This document shows, one piece after another, positions 37,614-44,600 of a stretch of 64,000 nucleotides of DNA; the stretch's first letter is position 1; each line of letters opens with the position of its first letter. This stretch comes from Hyphomicrobiales bacterium (GTDB lineage Bacteria > Pseudomonadota > Alphaproteobacteria > Rhizobiales > Rhizobiaceae). Both the position numbers and the translations under genes were made by a program. Where the stretch lies: the NCBI GenBank assembly GCA_900471605.1, contig UCEY01000031.1, positions 1-64,000 of the forward strand, read 5' to 3'. Below the pieces are notes generated by a model. The model was given only the letters and a program-made list of their open reading frames with translations, had not been told where the DNA came from and did no database searches.

Positions 37614-38480
37614 TCACGCCGCTTTCGGCGAGGGCGGGCCGGTGACGACGGGCGTATCCTGGCGGCTGCCCCATTCGGTCCAGGAGCCATCGTAAAGTGC
37701 GTTGTCCTCATGGCCGAGCGATTCAAGCGCCAGCGTGATGATGGCGGCTGTGATGCCGGAGCCGCAGCTCGTCACCACCGGCCGGCCGAAATCGATGCCG
37801 GCATCCTCGATCGCCTTTTGCAGCTCCGGCAGCGAACGCAGCTTGCCGTTGACCGAGAACGTGCCGGACGGAAGGCTGGCGGCGCCCGGCATATGGCCGG
37901 AACGCATGCCGGCGCGGGGCTCCGGATCGGTGCCGGCGAAACGGCCGGCCGGCCGCGCATCGGCGATCTGGCGCGTGCCGTCGCTGACGATCGACAGCAT
38001 CGTCTGGAAGTCGATCACTTTGTCGACCCGGAAATTCGGGGTGAAGGTGACGGGTTCGGGCGAGGGGACGGTGGTTTCGAGCGGCCGGCCTTCGGCCTTC
38101 CAGCCGTCGATGCCGCCGTCGAGCACGAAGACTTGGCCCGCGCCCATGATCCGGAACAGCCACCAGCCGCGCGGCGACGAAAAGATGCCGGGACCGTCAT
38201 AGATGACGATCCGGTCGTTCTCGCGGATGCCCATCCGGCCGACCGCCTCGGCGAACACGTCCGGCGCCGGCACCATGTGCGGCAGGCCGGTCGAATGGTC
38301 GGCGACCTTGTCGTGGTCGAAGCGGATCGCGCCCGGTATATGCCCGGCCGCATATTCGGCGTCGGCATCGCGGTTCTGCGCCGGCAGGTAGAAGGAGGCG
38401 TCGAGGATCTTGAGGTCGGGACTGCCGAGCTCGTTGTGAAGCCACTCGGACGAAACGACGAAACGGCTGGTTTCACTCAT
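37614..38480 (-). CDS. sseA: 3-Mercaptopyruvate sulfurtransferase
   Basis: This 288-residue tandem rhodanese moves sulfur from 3-mercaptopyruvate to thiol acceptors. The active loop is CGSGITAA with C239, the mercaptopyruvate-type six-residue loop; thiosulfate-type enzymes differ there. The N-terminal rhodanese domain (about 8-130) lacks a cysteine in its loop, as expected. The start has AGGAGA upstream. It is the third gene of an operon with cysteine synthase and an alanyl-tRNA editing protein, 23 bp after alaX. Confidence 0.94.
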   Translation of the reverse strand: MSETSRFVVSSEWLHNELGSPDLKILDASFYLPAQNRDADAEYAAGHIPGAIRFDHDKVADHSTGLPHMVPAPDVFAEAVGRMGIRENDRIVIYDGPGIFSSPRGWWLFRIMGAGQVFVLDGGIDGWKAEGRPLETTVPSPEPVTFTPNFRVDKVIDFQTMLSIVSDGTRQIADARPAGRFAGTDPEPRAGMRSGHMPGAASLPSGTFSVNGKLRSLPELQKAIEDAGIDFGRPVVTSCGSGITAAIITLALESLGHEDNALYDGSWTEWGSRQDTPVVTGPPSPKAA

Positions 38481-38503
38481 GTCATATCTCCTTTGGGCCG
38501 GTA

Positions 38504-39241
38504 TCAGGCCTCTGCGCCGGGCTCGCCGAACCGGATGCGGAAACGGCGGTTTTCCTTGCCCTTCTTCTCGATCTTGGCGATATGAATCGCCCCGACCTCC
38601 TGCGTTTCGGAGACATGTGTGCCGCCGCAGGGCTGGCTGTCAACGCTGGAATTTTCGCCGATGCAGACAAGGCTGACGCGCCCGAGACCGATCGGCGGGC
38701 GGACATTCTTCGACTTGACGATGCCCGGATTGGCGGCAAGCTCCTCGTCGGTGATCCACTGGACATAGACCGGATGGTTCTGGCCGACCAGTTCCATCAG
38801 CCTGGCCGTGACTTCTTGCCTGTCGATCGTGTCGGTCATGTCGAAATCGACGCGCGATTCCTCTTCGCCGACGGCGGCGCCGGTGATCGGATACTGGCAG
38901 ACGACGGAGAGAAGGTGGCAGGCGGTGTGCATGCGCATCAGCCTGTAGCGGCGCTGCCAGTCGATATGCAGGACCAGGCTTTCGCCGACCAGTGGCTGCG
39001 GCTGGCCTTCCAGCGGCATATGGATGACGATGTCCTTGGTCGCGCCATGCCTGGTCTGGCCAAGCTCGATGCGGGTTCCGTCGGCCCGTTCGAGAAAGCC
39101 GGTATCGCCCGGCTGGCCGCCGGATGCCGCATAGAAACAGGTGCGATCCAGCTCGATCCCGCCGTCCTCGTGGACGGCCGTCACCACCGCTTCGGCCGTC
39201 GATAGATAGAAGTCGTCGCGGTAAAGGGCTTCAACGGGCAT
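38504..39241 (-). CDS. Alanyl-tRNA editing protein (AlaX type)
   Basis: The 245-residue stand-alone editing protein hydrolyses misacylated Ser-tRNA(Ala) or Gly-tRNA(Ala). The zinc site is H105-T-A-C-H109 plus C205-G-G-T-H209, the exact AlaRS-type editing motifs. It contains the N-terminal AlaX beta-barrel (about 1-90). It lies 24 bp after cysK and 23 bp before sseA. Editing against serine suits an operon where serine/cysteine pools may shift. Confidence 0.92.
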   Translation of the reverse strand: MPVEALYRDDFYLSTAEAVVTAVHEDGGIELDRTCFYAASGGQPGDTGFLERADGTRIELGQTRHGATKDIVIHMPLEGQPQPLVGESLVLHIDWQRRYRLMRMHTACHLLSVVCQYPITGAAVGEEESRVDFDMTDTIDRQEVTARLMELVGQNHPVYVQWITDEELAANPGIVKSKNVRPPIGLGRVSLVCIGENSSVDSQPCGGTHVSETQEVGAIHIAKIEKKGKENRRFRIRFGEPGAEA

Positions 39242-39265
39242 AAGTCGCTCTGTTCTTGAAAAGTT

Positions 39266-40303
39266 TCAGGCCGTCTGGAAGGGAATGTCGATCTGCCGCT
39301 TCTGCGTCAGCCATGCCGGCACCGGCAGGCCCTTCGACCTTAGGAAATCCGGGTTGAAGAGTTTTGACTGGTAGCGGTTGCCGTAGTCGCAGAGCACAGT
39401 CACGATCGTGTGGCCGGGACCCAGATCCCTCGCAAGCCTTACGGCGCCGGCGATATTGATGCCGGTCGAGCCGCCGAGGCACAGGCCCTCATGCTCGACG
39501 AGATCGAAAATATAGGGCAACGCTTCGGCATCCGGGATCTGGTAGGCGAAGTCCGGCGTAAAACCTTCGAGATTGGCGGTGATGCGGCCCTGGCCGATGC
39601 CCTCGGTGATCGAATTGCCTTCCGACTTGAACGCGCCGTGGGCGTAGAATTCATAGAGGGCGGCACCTTCCGGATCGGCGATGCCGATCTTGATATCCGG
39701 GTTCCTGGCCTTCAGCCCCATGGCGACGCCTGCAAGCGTGCCGCCGGAGCCGACCGCGCAGATGAAACCGTCGACCTTGCCGCCGGTCTGTTCGAAGATC
39801 TCCGGCGCCGTGGTCTGGATATGCGCTTCCCGGTTGGCGACGTTGTCGAACTGGTTCGCCCAGATCGCGCCGGCAGGCTCGGTCTTCGCAAGCTCTTCGG
39901 CAAGCCGGCCCGAGATCTTCACGTAGTTGTTCGGGTTCTTGTAGGGAACGGCGGGAACCTCGACCAGCTCCGCGCCGAGCAGTTTCAGCGCGTCCTTCTT
40001 TTCCTGGCTCTGAGTTTCCGGGATGACGATGACGGTGCGATAACCGAGCGCCTTGGCGACCAGGGTGAGCCCGATGCCGGTATTGCCGGCGGTGCCTTCG
40101 ACGATGACGCCGCCGGGGCGCAGCAGGCCCTTCTTCTCGGCGTCGCGGATGATGTAGAGCGCGGCGCGGTCCTTGACGGACTGGCCGGGGTTCAGAAACT
40201 CCGCCTTGCCCAGGATTTCACAGCCGGTCGCTTCGGAAGCGCCGTTCAGCCGGATGAGGGGCGTGTTGCCGATCACGTCGAGTACTGAGGAATGGGAGGT
40301 CAT
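39266..40303 (-). CDS. cysK: Cysteine synthase A
   Basis: The 345-residue PLP enzyme makes cysteine from O-acetylserine and sulfide. The PLP lysine is K44 in NPGQSVKDRAAL, the substrate loop is GTAGNTGIG, and the phosphate loop is CAVGSGGTLAG. The start at 40303 is conventional. An earlier in-frame ATG at 40330 is less likely. As the first gene of a four-gene operon (cysK, alaX, sseA, GNAT), it probably drives expression of sulfur and quality-control functions. Confidence 0.94.
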   Translation of the reverse strand: MTSHSSVLDVIGNTPLIRLNGASEATGCEILGKAEFLNPGQSVKDRAALYIIRDAEKKGLLRPGGVIVEGTAGNTGIGLTLVAKALGYRTVIVIPETQSQEKKDALKLLGAELVEVPAVPYKNPNNYVKISGRLAEELAKTEPAGAIWANQFDNVANREAHIQTTAPEIFEQTGGKVDGFICAVGSGGTLAGVAMGLKARNPDIKIGIADPEGAALYEFYAHGAFKSEGNSITEGIGQGRITANLEGFTPDFAYQIPDAEALPYIFDLVEHEGLCLGGSTGINIAGAVRLARDLGPGHTIVTVLCDYGNRYQSKLFNPDFLRSKGLPVPAWLTQKRQIDIPFQTA

Positions 40304-40641
40304 CGGGGTGCCTTCTTGTTCATCGCACATGTAAACAGGGTCTTTTCGGCGGACAAGGACCGGAGGGCAAGAAATTCTGTTTCCGGAAAGGGTTGGCCCC
40401 GGTAAAATCCATCTTTCCGCAGCCGGATTCAAATTGCGGGGAGAAGCTGGGATAACGCCCGGAGCACAGTCTTCTAATGTATCGACGTGCCGTTAAAAAA
40501 ATCGCCTTCATTATATCGGAAGTGGTAATCCAAATTTCTCTCCAGACGTATAGACATGCAGTTGAAGCAGATACGGATCCGGGCAGCGCGATGAATTGAC
40601 CGCGCTTTGACCGGATTTCATGCATAAACTGGCATTTGGAC
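40304..40641. other. Divergent intergenic region between cysK and the ChrR-like gene
   Basis: This 338-bp spacer contains a 10-bp perfect palindrome, TTTCCGGAAA, at 40380-40389 and is A/T-rich around 40480-40550. It presumably holds both promoters. There is no ECF sigma gene here, although ChrR genes are normally preceded by one. Confidence 0.5.
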
Positions 40642-41283
40642 ATGCTGCAGAACCGCGAACGGCTGGATCTTCTGATCGCGCATTACGTGTCCGGCTCACT
40701 TCCTGAGCCGGCTCATGTTCTCGTTGGCTCGCATCTGGAAATGCAGCTTTCGGCAGCCAGGCTTGCGGGAGTGATGGAGGGGTTTGCAGGGGAGGCCCTG
40801 AGCGCTGTTCCACCTATGGCATTGTCCGTACGGGAGCGTCGTCTGAACGAGATATTCGCCTCCGCGGCTCCGCCGGAGCCCGAATCCAGGATCGCCGAAA
40901 GATCGAGGTTTCCGTCATCACTGCGGTCCTATGCGGGGAAGGACCTCGCCGATATCCGATGGAAAACGAAACTCCCGGGCCTGCGTCATCACGTCATCGA
41001 AAAGTCGGAGGATGTCGAAACGAGCCTCCTATGGGTGCGCGCCGGAAGGGCACTCCCCCAGCACGGCCATCATGGGCTTGAACTGACATTGGTCCTCGAA
41101 GGCGAGTTTCATGATCATCGCGGCAATTTCAGCGAGGGTGATGTCTCGGTCGCGGACGAAACGCTTGACCATCGGCCGATCGCGGGCAAGCGCGGGCCGT
41201 GCCTGTGTCTATCCGTGCTGTTCGCGCCGATCGCCCTTTCCGGCTCCACCCTCCGGCTGTTAGGCGATATCATCGGCCTCTGA
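40642..41283 (+). CDS. ChrR-like cupin protein with degenerate anti-sigma zinc site
   Basis: This 213-residue protein aligns end to end with ChrR anti-sigma factors. H31 is kept, but residues 35 and 38, cysteines in ChrR (HxxxCxxC), are Gln and Ala, and position 6 is not His. The C-terminal cupin ligands are all present: H141, H143, E147 and H177. No sigma gene is adjacent. It may therefore be a metal-cupin sensor or enzyme that no longer binds an ECF sigma. The start is ATG 40642 (TTG 40636 also possible), with a poor ribosome site. Confidence 0.85.
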   Translation: MLQNRERLDLLIAHYVSGSLPEPAHVLVGSHLEMQLSAARLAGVMEGFAGEALSAVPPMALSVRERRLNEIFASAAPPEPESRIAERSRFPSSLRSYAGKDLADIRWKTKLPGLRHHVIEKSEDVETSLLWVRAGRALPQHGHHGLELTLVLEGEFHDHRGNFSEGDVSVADETLDHRPIAGKRGPCLCLSVLFAPIALSGSTLRLLGDIIGL

Positions 41284-41317
41284 ACCGCGAAAGGCCGACC
41301 ATTGCCGGCCCGTCCGT

Positions 41318-41560
41318 TCAGTTCAGATGCAGTTGCGCTTCGCTGACGGCTTCCTCGAATTGCACACGTGCTTCTTCCGGTGACCGTCGTCCGTCCAGCG
41401 CTGCCCGGCAGACGCTGCGCGCCTTGACAAAGTGCGGCCCGCGCATGTCCGGCCAGCGATCCGTCAGCAAGGCGAGTGCCTCGAACGGCCCGTTGATGAC
41501 CTCAGTCCCGAGCTGCCCGAAGGCGACGCGCACCGGTTTTTGCCAACTTGCTTGCGGCAT
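41318..41560 (-). CDS. DUF982 protein with EcfG-type promoter
   Basis: The 80-residue protein has the DUF982 pattern: V-R-V-A-F-G-Q, then A-L-A-L-L-T-D-R-W-P, then C-R-A-A-L-D-G-R-R-S-P-E-E-A-R-V-Q-F-E-E-A. DUF982 proteins are small, of unknown function and abundant in rhizobia. GGGAGGA 8 bases before the ATG fixes the start. The promoter fits the general stress response sigma factor, so this is probably a stress gene. Confidence 0.87.
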   Translation of the reverse strand: MPQASWQKPVRVAFGQLGTEVINGPFEALALLTDRWPDMRGPHFVKARSVCRAALDGRRSPEEARVQFEEAVSEAQLHLN

Positions 41561-41593
41561 CTTTCGTGTCCTCCCTGGATACCAACCCTAGAA

Positions 41594-41618
41594 AACGGGC
41601 CAGTCGGTATTTGGTTCC
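41594..41618 (-). promoter_or_regulatory. EcfG-type promoter of the DUF982 gene
   Basis: On the minus strand, GGAAC (41614-41618) and CGTT (41594-41597) are separated by exactly 16 bases. This matches the alphaproteobacterial general-stress sigma consensus GGAAC-N16/17-CGTT. It lies 34 bp upstream of the DUF982 start. Confidence 0.75.
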
Positions 41619-41660
41619 GCCAAAATGCGGAAAATTTTTGATGGGACCGTCGATGATCTC

Positions 41661-41698
41661 AAAAAGATAAGCCGCCGCACCTTTCGGTACGACGGCTT
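41661..41698 (-). terminator. Rho-independent terminator of the DUF1236 gene
   Basis: A 9-bp stem (41669-41677 with 41690-41698, one G-U pair on the minus-strand RNA) is followed by five T residues (minus strand, 41661-41665). Confidence 0.8.
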
Positions 41699-41718
41699 TC
41701 CATCAGCAAGGCAGAAAA

Positions 41719-42108
41719 TCAGTTGACGACCTGAACCACCGTATGGGTGCGCGGATCGACGATCACGCGCTGCTGGTTGACGATGGCATAGGCATAGGAG
41801 GGCGATTCCGGAATGGGCGTGAGGACCACCTGCTGCGGGATCGGCTGGCCGACGACGACGCGCTCCTGCACCACGACGGACTGCTGCACCGGCTGCTGGC
41901 GCACATAGGTGACAACCCGTTCCGGCGGCGGATCGATGGCCGTGCCGGCGACCGCGCCGACCACGCCGCCCACGGCAGCGCCGACCGGACCGCCGACGAT
42001 CGCACCGGTGACCGCGCCGCCGACGGCACCGTTGACGGTGCTCTGCTGGGCAACGGCGCCGGTCGCGAGGAGACCGATCGCGGCAGAGAAAATGATGAGC
42101 TTTTTCAT
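41719..42108 (-). CDS. DUF1236 exported glycine-zipper protein
   Basis: The 129-residue protein has a Sec signal (residues 1-20, cleavage near AVA), a glycine-zipper helix (about 27-57, alternating GxxxG such as G-A-V-G-G-A-V-T-G-A), a Gln/Val-rich linker and a C-terminal DUF1236 segment ending Y-A-I-V-N-Q-Q-R-V-I-V-D-P-R-T. It is probably attached to the cell envelope. The function is unknown. AAGGGAAG precedes the ATG. A second EcfG-type promoter lies just upstream and a terminator follows. Confidence 0.85.
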   Translation of the reverse strand: MKKLIIFSAAIGLLATGAVAQQSTVNGAVGGAVTGAIVGGPVGAAVGGVVGAVAGTAIDPPPERVVTYVRQQPVQQSVVVQERVVVGQPIPQQVVLTPIPESPSYAYAIVNQQRVIVDPRTHTVVQVVN

Positions 42109-42140
42109 GGACACTTCCCTTTCGGTTGAGGTGGCCGGAG

Positions 42141-42166
42141 AACGTGGCGACATCATTTTTCGTTCC
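42141..42166 (-). promoter_or_regulatory. EcfG-type promoter of the DUF1236 gene
   Basis: On the minus strand, GGAAC (42162-42166) and CGTT (42141-42144) are separated by 17 bases, matching GGAAC-N16/17-CGTT. It lies 33 bp from the ATG at 42108. Confidence 0.75.
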
Positions 42167-42194
42167 GCCGCAATCGGGGCATAGGACCTAAGTC

Positions 42195-42896
42195 CTAATA
42201 GGACAGTTTGGGGTACCAGTGCGGCGCCCGGCCTTCCGGCGTCGAATCGAGAATCGTCCAGATCGGCATCAGATCGGGCGCTCCACGCGGGTCCTGGCCC
42301 GGATCAGCCGTTGCGCCGCCCATCTCGCCGCTCCAGAAATGCCGCATCGTTCCATCCCGGCGGGTGAAGACGTTGAAGGCGGCGTCGTCGCTGCCATCCT
42401 TGCCGATCGCGTGATAGTCCCGGCTGAACTCGCCGCTCGTATCCGAATAGAGCGGCAGATGGTGCCAGCCGCGTTCCTGTTTGAATGCGGCAAGCCGCGG
42501 CAGCGGCGAGCGTGCCACGACCGCGAAGGCGACGCGTTGCTGAATGTCGGGAACCTCGCCGTCCCAGGAAGAGAGCAGCGACGTGCACATCGGGCAGGGC
42601 CGCTCGCGCTGCGGACCGAACATATAGCTGTAGATGACCAGAGTTTCCTTGTCGGCGAACAGTTCTTCGAACGAGATGGGACCGTTCACGCCCTCGAACA
42701 TGTAGTTCTTCGGCACATGCCCGCCCGGCGGCAGATGGCGTCTCTGCTCGGCGACACGCTCGATATGGCGTCGGAGCTCGATTTCCTCGGCGAGAAGTGC
42801 ATCCCGCGCCTCCCTGTAGGCGACGCTTTCGTTCGGGAAGTGTACGCCGTTCTTCTTGGCGAGTTCAACGGCCGGCGCCAGGCTCTGCATATCCAT
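42195..42896 (-). CDS. DUF899 thioredoxin-like protein
   Basis: The 233-residue protein belongs to the DUF899 family, predicted thioredoxin-fold proteins. A C-P-M-C pair (about residue 100) sits in the redox position, and the domain ends with an I-W-T-I-L-D segment near the C-terminus. Of several in-frame ATGs I choose 42896, because GGAGG lies 8 bases upstream. A thiol-redox role is plausible. It is divergent from an alpha/beta hydrolase across 162 bp. Confidence 0.87.
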   Translation of the reverse strand: MDMQSLAPAVELAKKNGVHFPNESVAYREARDALLAEEIELRRHIERVAEQRRHLPPGGHVPKNYMFEGVNGPISFEELFADKETLVIYSYMFGPQRERPCPMCTSLLSSWDGEVPDIQQRVAFAVVARSPLPRLAAFKQERGWHHLPLYSDTSGEFSRDYHAIGKDGSDDAAFNVFTRRDGTMRHFWSGEMGGATADPGQDPRGAPDLMPIWTILDSTPEGRAPHWYPKLSY

Positions 42897-43058
42897 TGAC
42901 ATATCCTCCATATGTTTCCGGTCGGCAGGAGACGTGTTCCGCTCCTGCTGTTAAACAAGATGCGCGGGCGAATGCGGCTCGCCCATACCAAGGACGTTTC
43001 CCGCCGGCCCGGGCCGACAGGCGCATCTGAAAACATGAACCTGAATTGAGGGAGCAAG

Positions 43059-43700
43059 ATGTCAGGCCGATTTCTGATCGAGGGATCGGAGGATGCGCGC
43101 GTCACGATCCTGCTGGCGCACGGCGCCGGCGCACCGATGGATTCCGCGTCGATGACGGCAGCGGCGAAGGCCCTGTCCGCCAAGGGGTTTCGCCTGGCGC
43201 GTTTCGAGTTCGACTATATGGCGGCGCGCCGCAGCTCCGGCGATCGCAAACCGCCACCGCGGGCCGAAACGCTCAATCCCGCATACAAGGCGGCGGTCGC
43301 CGAACTCGGTGCGAAGGGGCCGCTGATCATCGGCGGCAAATCGATGGGCGGGCGGGTCGCCAGCATGGTTGCCGACGAACTCTATTCCGAAGGCAGGATC
43401 GCCGGTCTGCTGTGCCTCGGTTATCCGTTCCATCCGCCGGGAAAGCCGGAGCAGCTGCGTACCGGGCACCTCCAGGGCTTGAAAACCCCGGCACTGATCT
43501 GCCAGGGAACCCGCGACGAATTCGGCACGCGCGAAGAAGTGCCCGGCTACGATCTGTCCGGCTCCATCGAGATCCTATGGCTTGAGGACGGCGACCACGA
43601 CCTGAAGCCGCGCAAGAAAATTTCCGGATTTTCCACCGCAGACCATCTCGCACCGATGGCGGAAGCCGTTCTCGCCTGGACCGCAAGACTGAAGCTCTGA
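43059..43700 (+). CDS. Alpha/beta hydrolase (KANL3/Tex30-like)
   Basis: The 213-residue enzyme has a complete triad: S95 in GGKSMGGR, D153 in GTRDEFG and H180 in DGDHDLK. LAHGAGAPMDS (about 19-29) is the oxyanion loop. It matches the short alpha/beta-hydrolase family that includes Tex30. The substrate is unknown. GAGGGAG precedes the start. The gene is followed convergently by the GntR gene. Confidence 0.87.
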   Translation: MSGRFLIEGSEDARVTILLAHGAGAPMDSASMTAAAKALSAKGFRLARFEFDYMAARRSSGDRKPPPRAETLNPAYKAAVAELGAKGPLIIGGKSMGGRVASMVADELYSEGRIAGLLCLGYPFHPPGKPEQLRTGHLQGLKTPALICQGTRDEFGTREEVPGYDLSGSIEILWLEDGDHDLKPRKKISGFSTADHLAPMAEAVLAWTARLKL

Positions 43701-43728
43701 ACGCGGTCCTGATCGGCTTCGACGCCTG

Positions 43729-44427
43729 TCAGCCGTTCCGCTTCTCAAGGCGCATCCGCTCGATGATGTGCCGGCCGGACCCTTCGACATGGCGGCCGAT
43801 CGCGCGCGAGGCGCCGTCGGCATCCTGCGCCTTGATGCAGGCGATCAGTTCGCGATGCTCGTCCAGCACGTTCGACTGCCGGCTGAGCGATGTCTGGAAA
43901 CCGCGGCTGATCGCCCAGAGAATGTGACGGTGACGCACCCACAGATCGACCGCGTGGCGGTTGTAATGGCGGTCGTACATCAGCCGGTGGAACTGCAGGT
44001 CGAGATTGGAATGTTTCATCTCGTCGCCGAAATTCAGCTCCTCGATCTCCGCCTGCAGCCGTTCCAGCTCCTCGATATCCGCCTTCGTGGCGATGCCCAC
44101 GAACCAGCGGGTCAGCGCCGGTTCGATCAGCACCTCGATCTCGCAGATGTCGCGCACGAACTCCTCGTCGATGGGGCGGACGCGGGCGCCGCGGTTCGGC
44201 GTCATGATCACGAAACCTTCGCCGCGCAGCTGTTGCAGGGCCTCGCGCACCGGGTTGGTGGAGGTCCCCATGCGACTGGCAAGCTCGGCCACTTTCAGGC
44301 GTTCGTTCGCCTTGACGCGCCCGTGAATGATGTCGTCGCGCAGCCTCTCGTAGATCGAGGAGCCGCCGTCCTCCGCCAAGTCGTCGCGTTCTGGAACTGC
44401 CTGTAGGATGCTGCTGATCGTGCTCAT
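43729..44427 (-). CDS. GntR/FCD-family regulator of the sugar-acid locus
   Basis: The 232-residue regulator has a GntR winged helix (about 25-88, with IYERLRDDIIHGRV and GTSTNPVREALQQLRG) and an FCD ligand-binding domain (about 100-215) whose histidines (FHRLMYDRH, HREL) are typical. The start at 44427 precedes an unlikely 41-residue upstream extension. It is divergent from the ABC-importer operon, and two TGTAC motifs lie between them. Sugar acids are frequent ligands of this group. Confidence 0.9.
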   Translation of the reverse strand: MSTISSILQAVPERDDLAEDGGSSIYERLRDDIIHGRVKANERLKVAELASRMGTSTNPVREALQQLRGEGFVIMTPNRGARVRPIDEEFVRDICEIEVLIEPALTRWFVGIATKADIEELERLQAEIEELNFGDEMKHSNLDLQFHRLMYDRHYNRHAVDLWVRHRHILWAISRGFQTSLSRQSNVLDEHRELIACIKAQDADGASRAIGRHVEGSGRHIIERMRLEKRNG

Positions 44428-44480
44428 AGGCTTGCTTTTAATGCACTTTCCATCGTCTTCCAAGAGCAAAACATTTAATT

Positions 44481-44511
44481 TTGTACATCCAGATTGACAA
44501 AGAATGTACGA
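44481..44511. promoter_or_regulatory. Candidate GntR operators
   Basis: TTGTACA (44481-44487) and ATGTACGA (44504-44511) lie 23 bp apart between the GntR gene and the ABC operon. A TTGACA element (44494-44499) lies between them, so binding would repress the importer promoter. Confidence 0.45.
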
Positions 44512-44600
44512 TCTGAAAGTTTTCGTGCAACACGAAGGCCGCGATGGCACTCGTTCGGGAGGAGCCGGCGGAGACAGCCGGTCAAAGAGGAGGAGAGAAT

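Noticed and set aside
44544..44600. Upstream extension of the substrate-binding protein
   Set aside because: The strong GGAGGAG site and the signal peptide fix the start at 44601.
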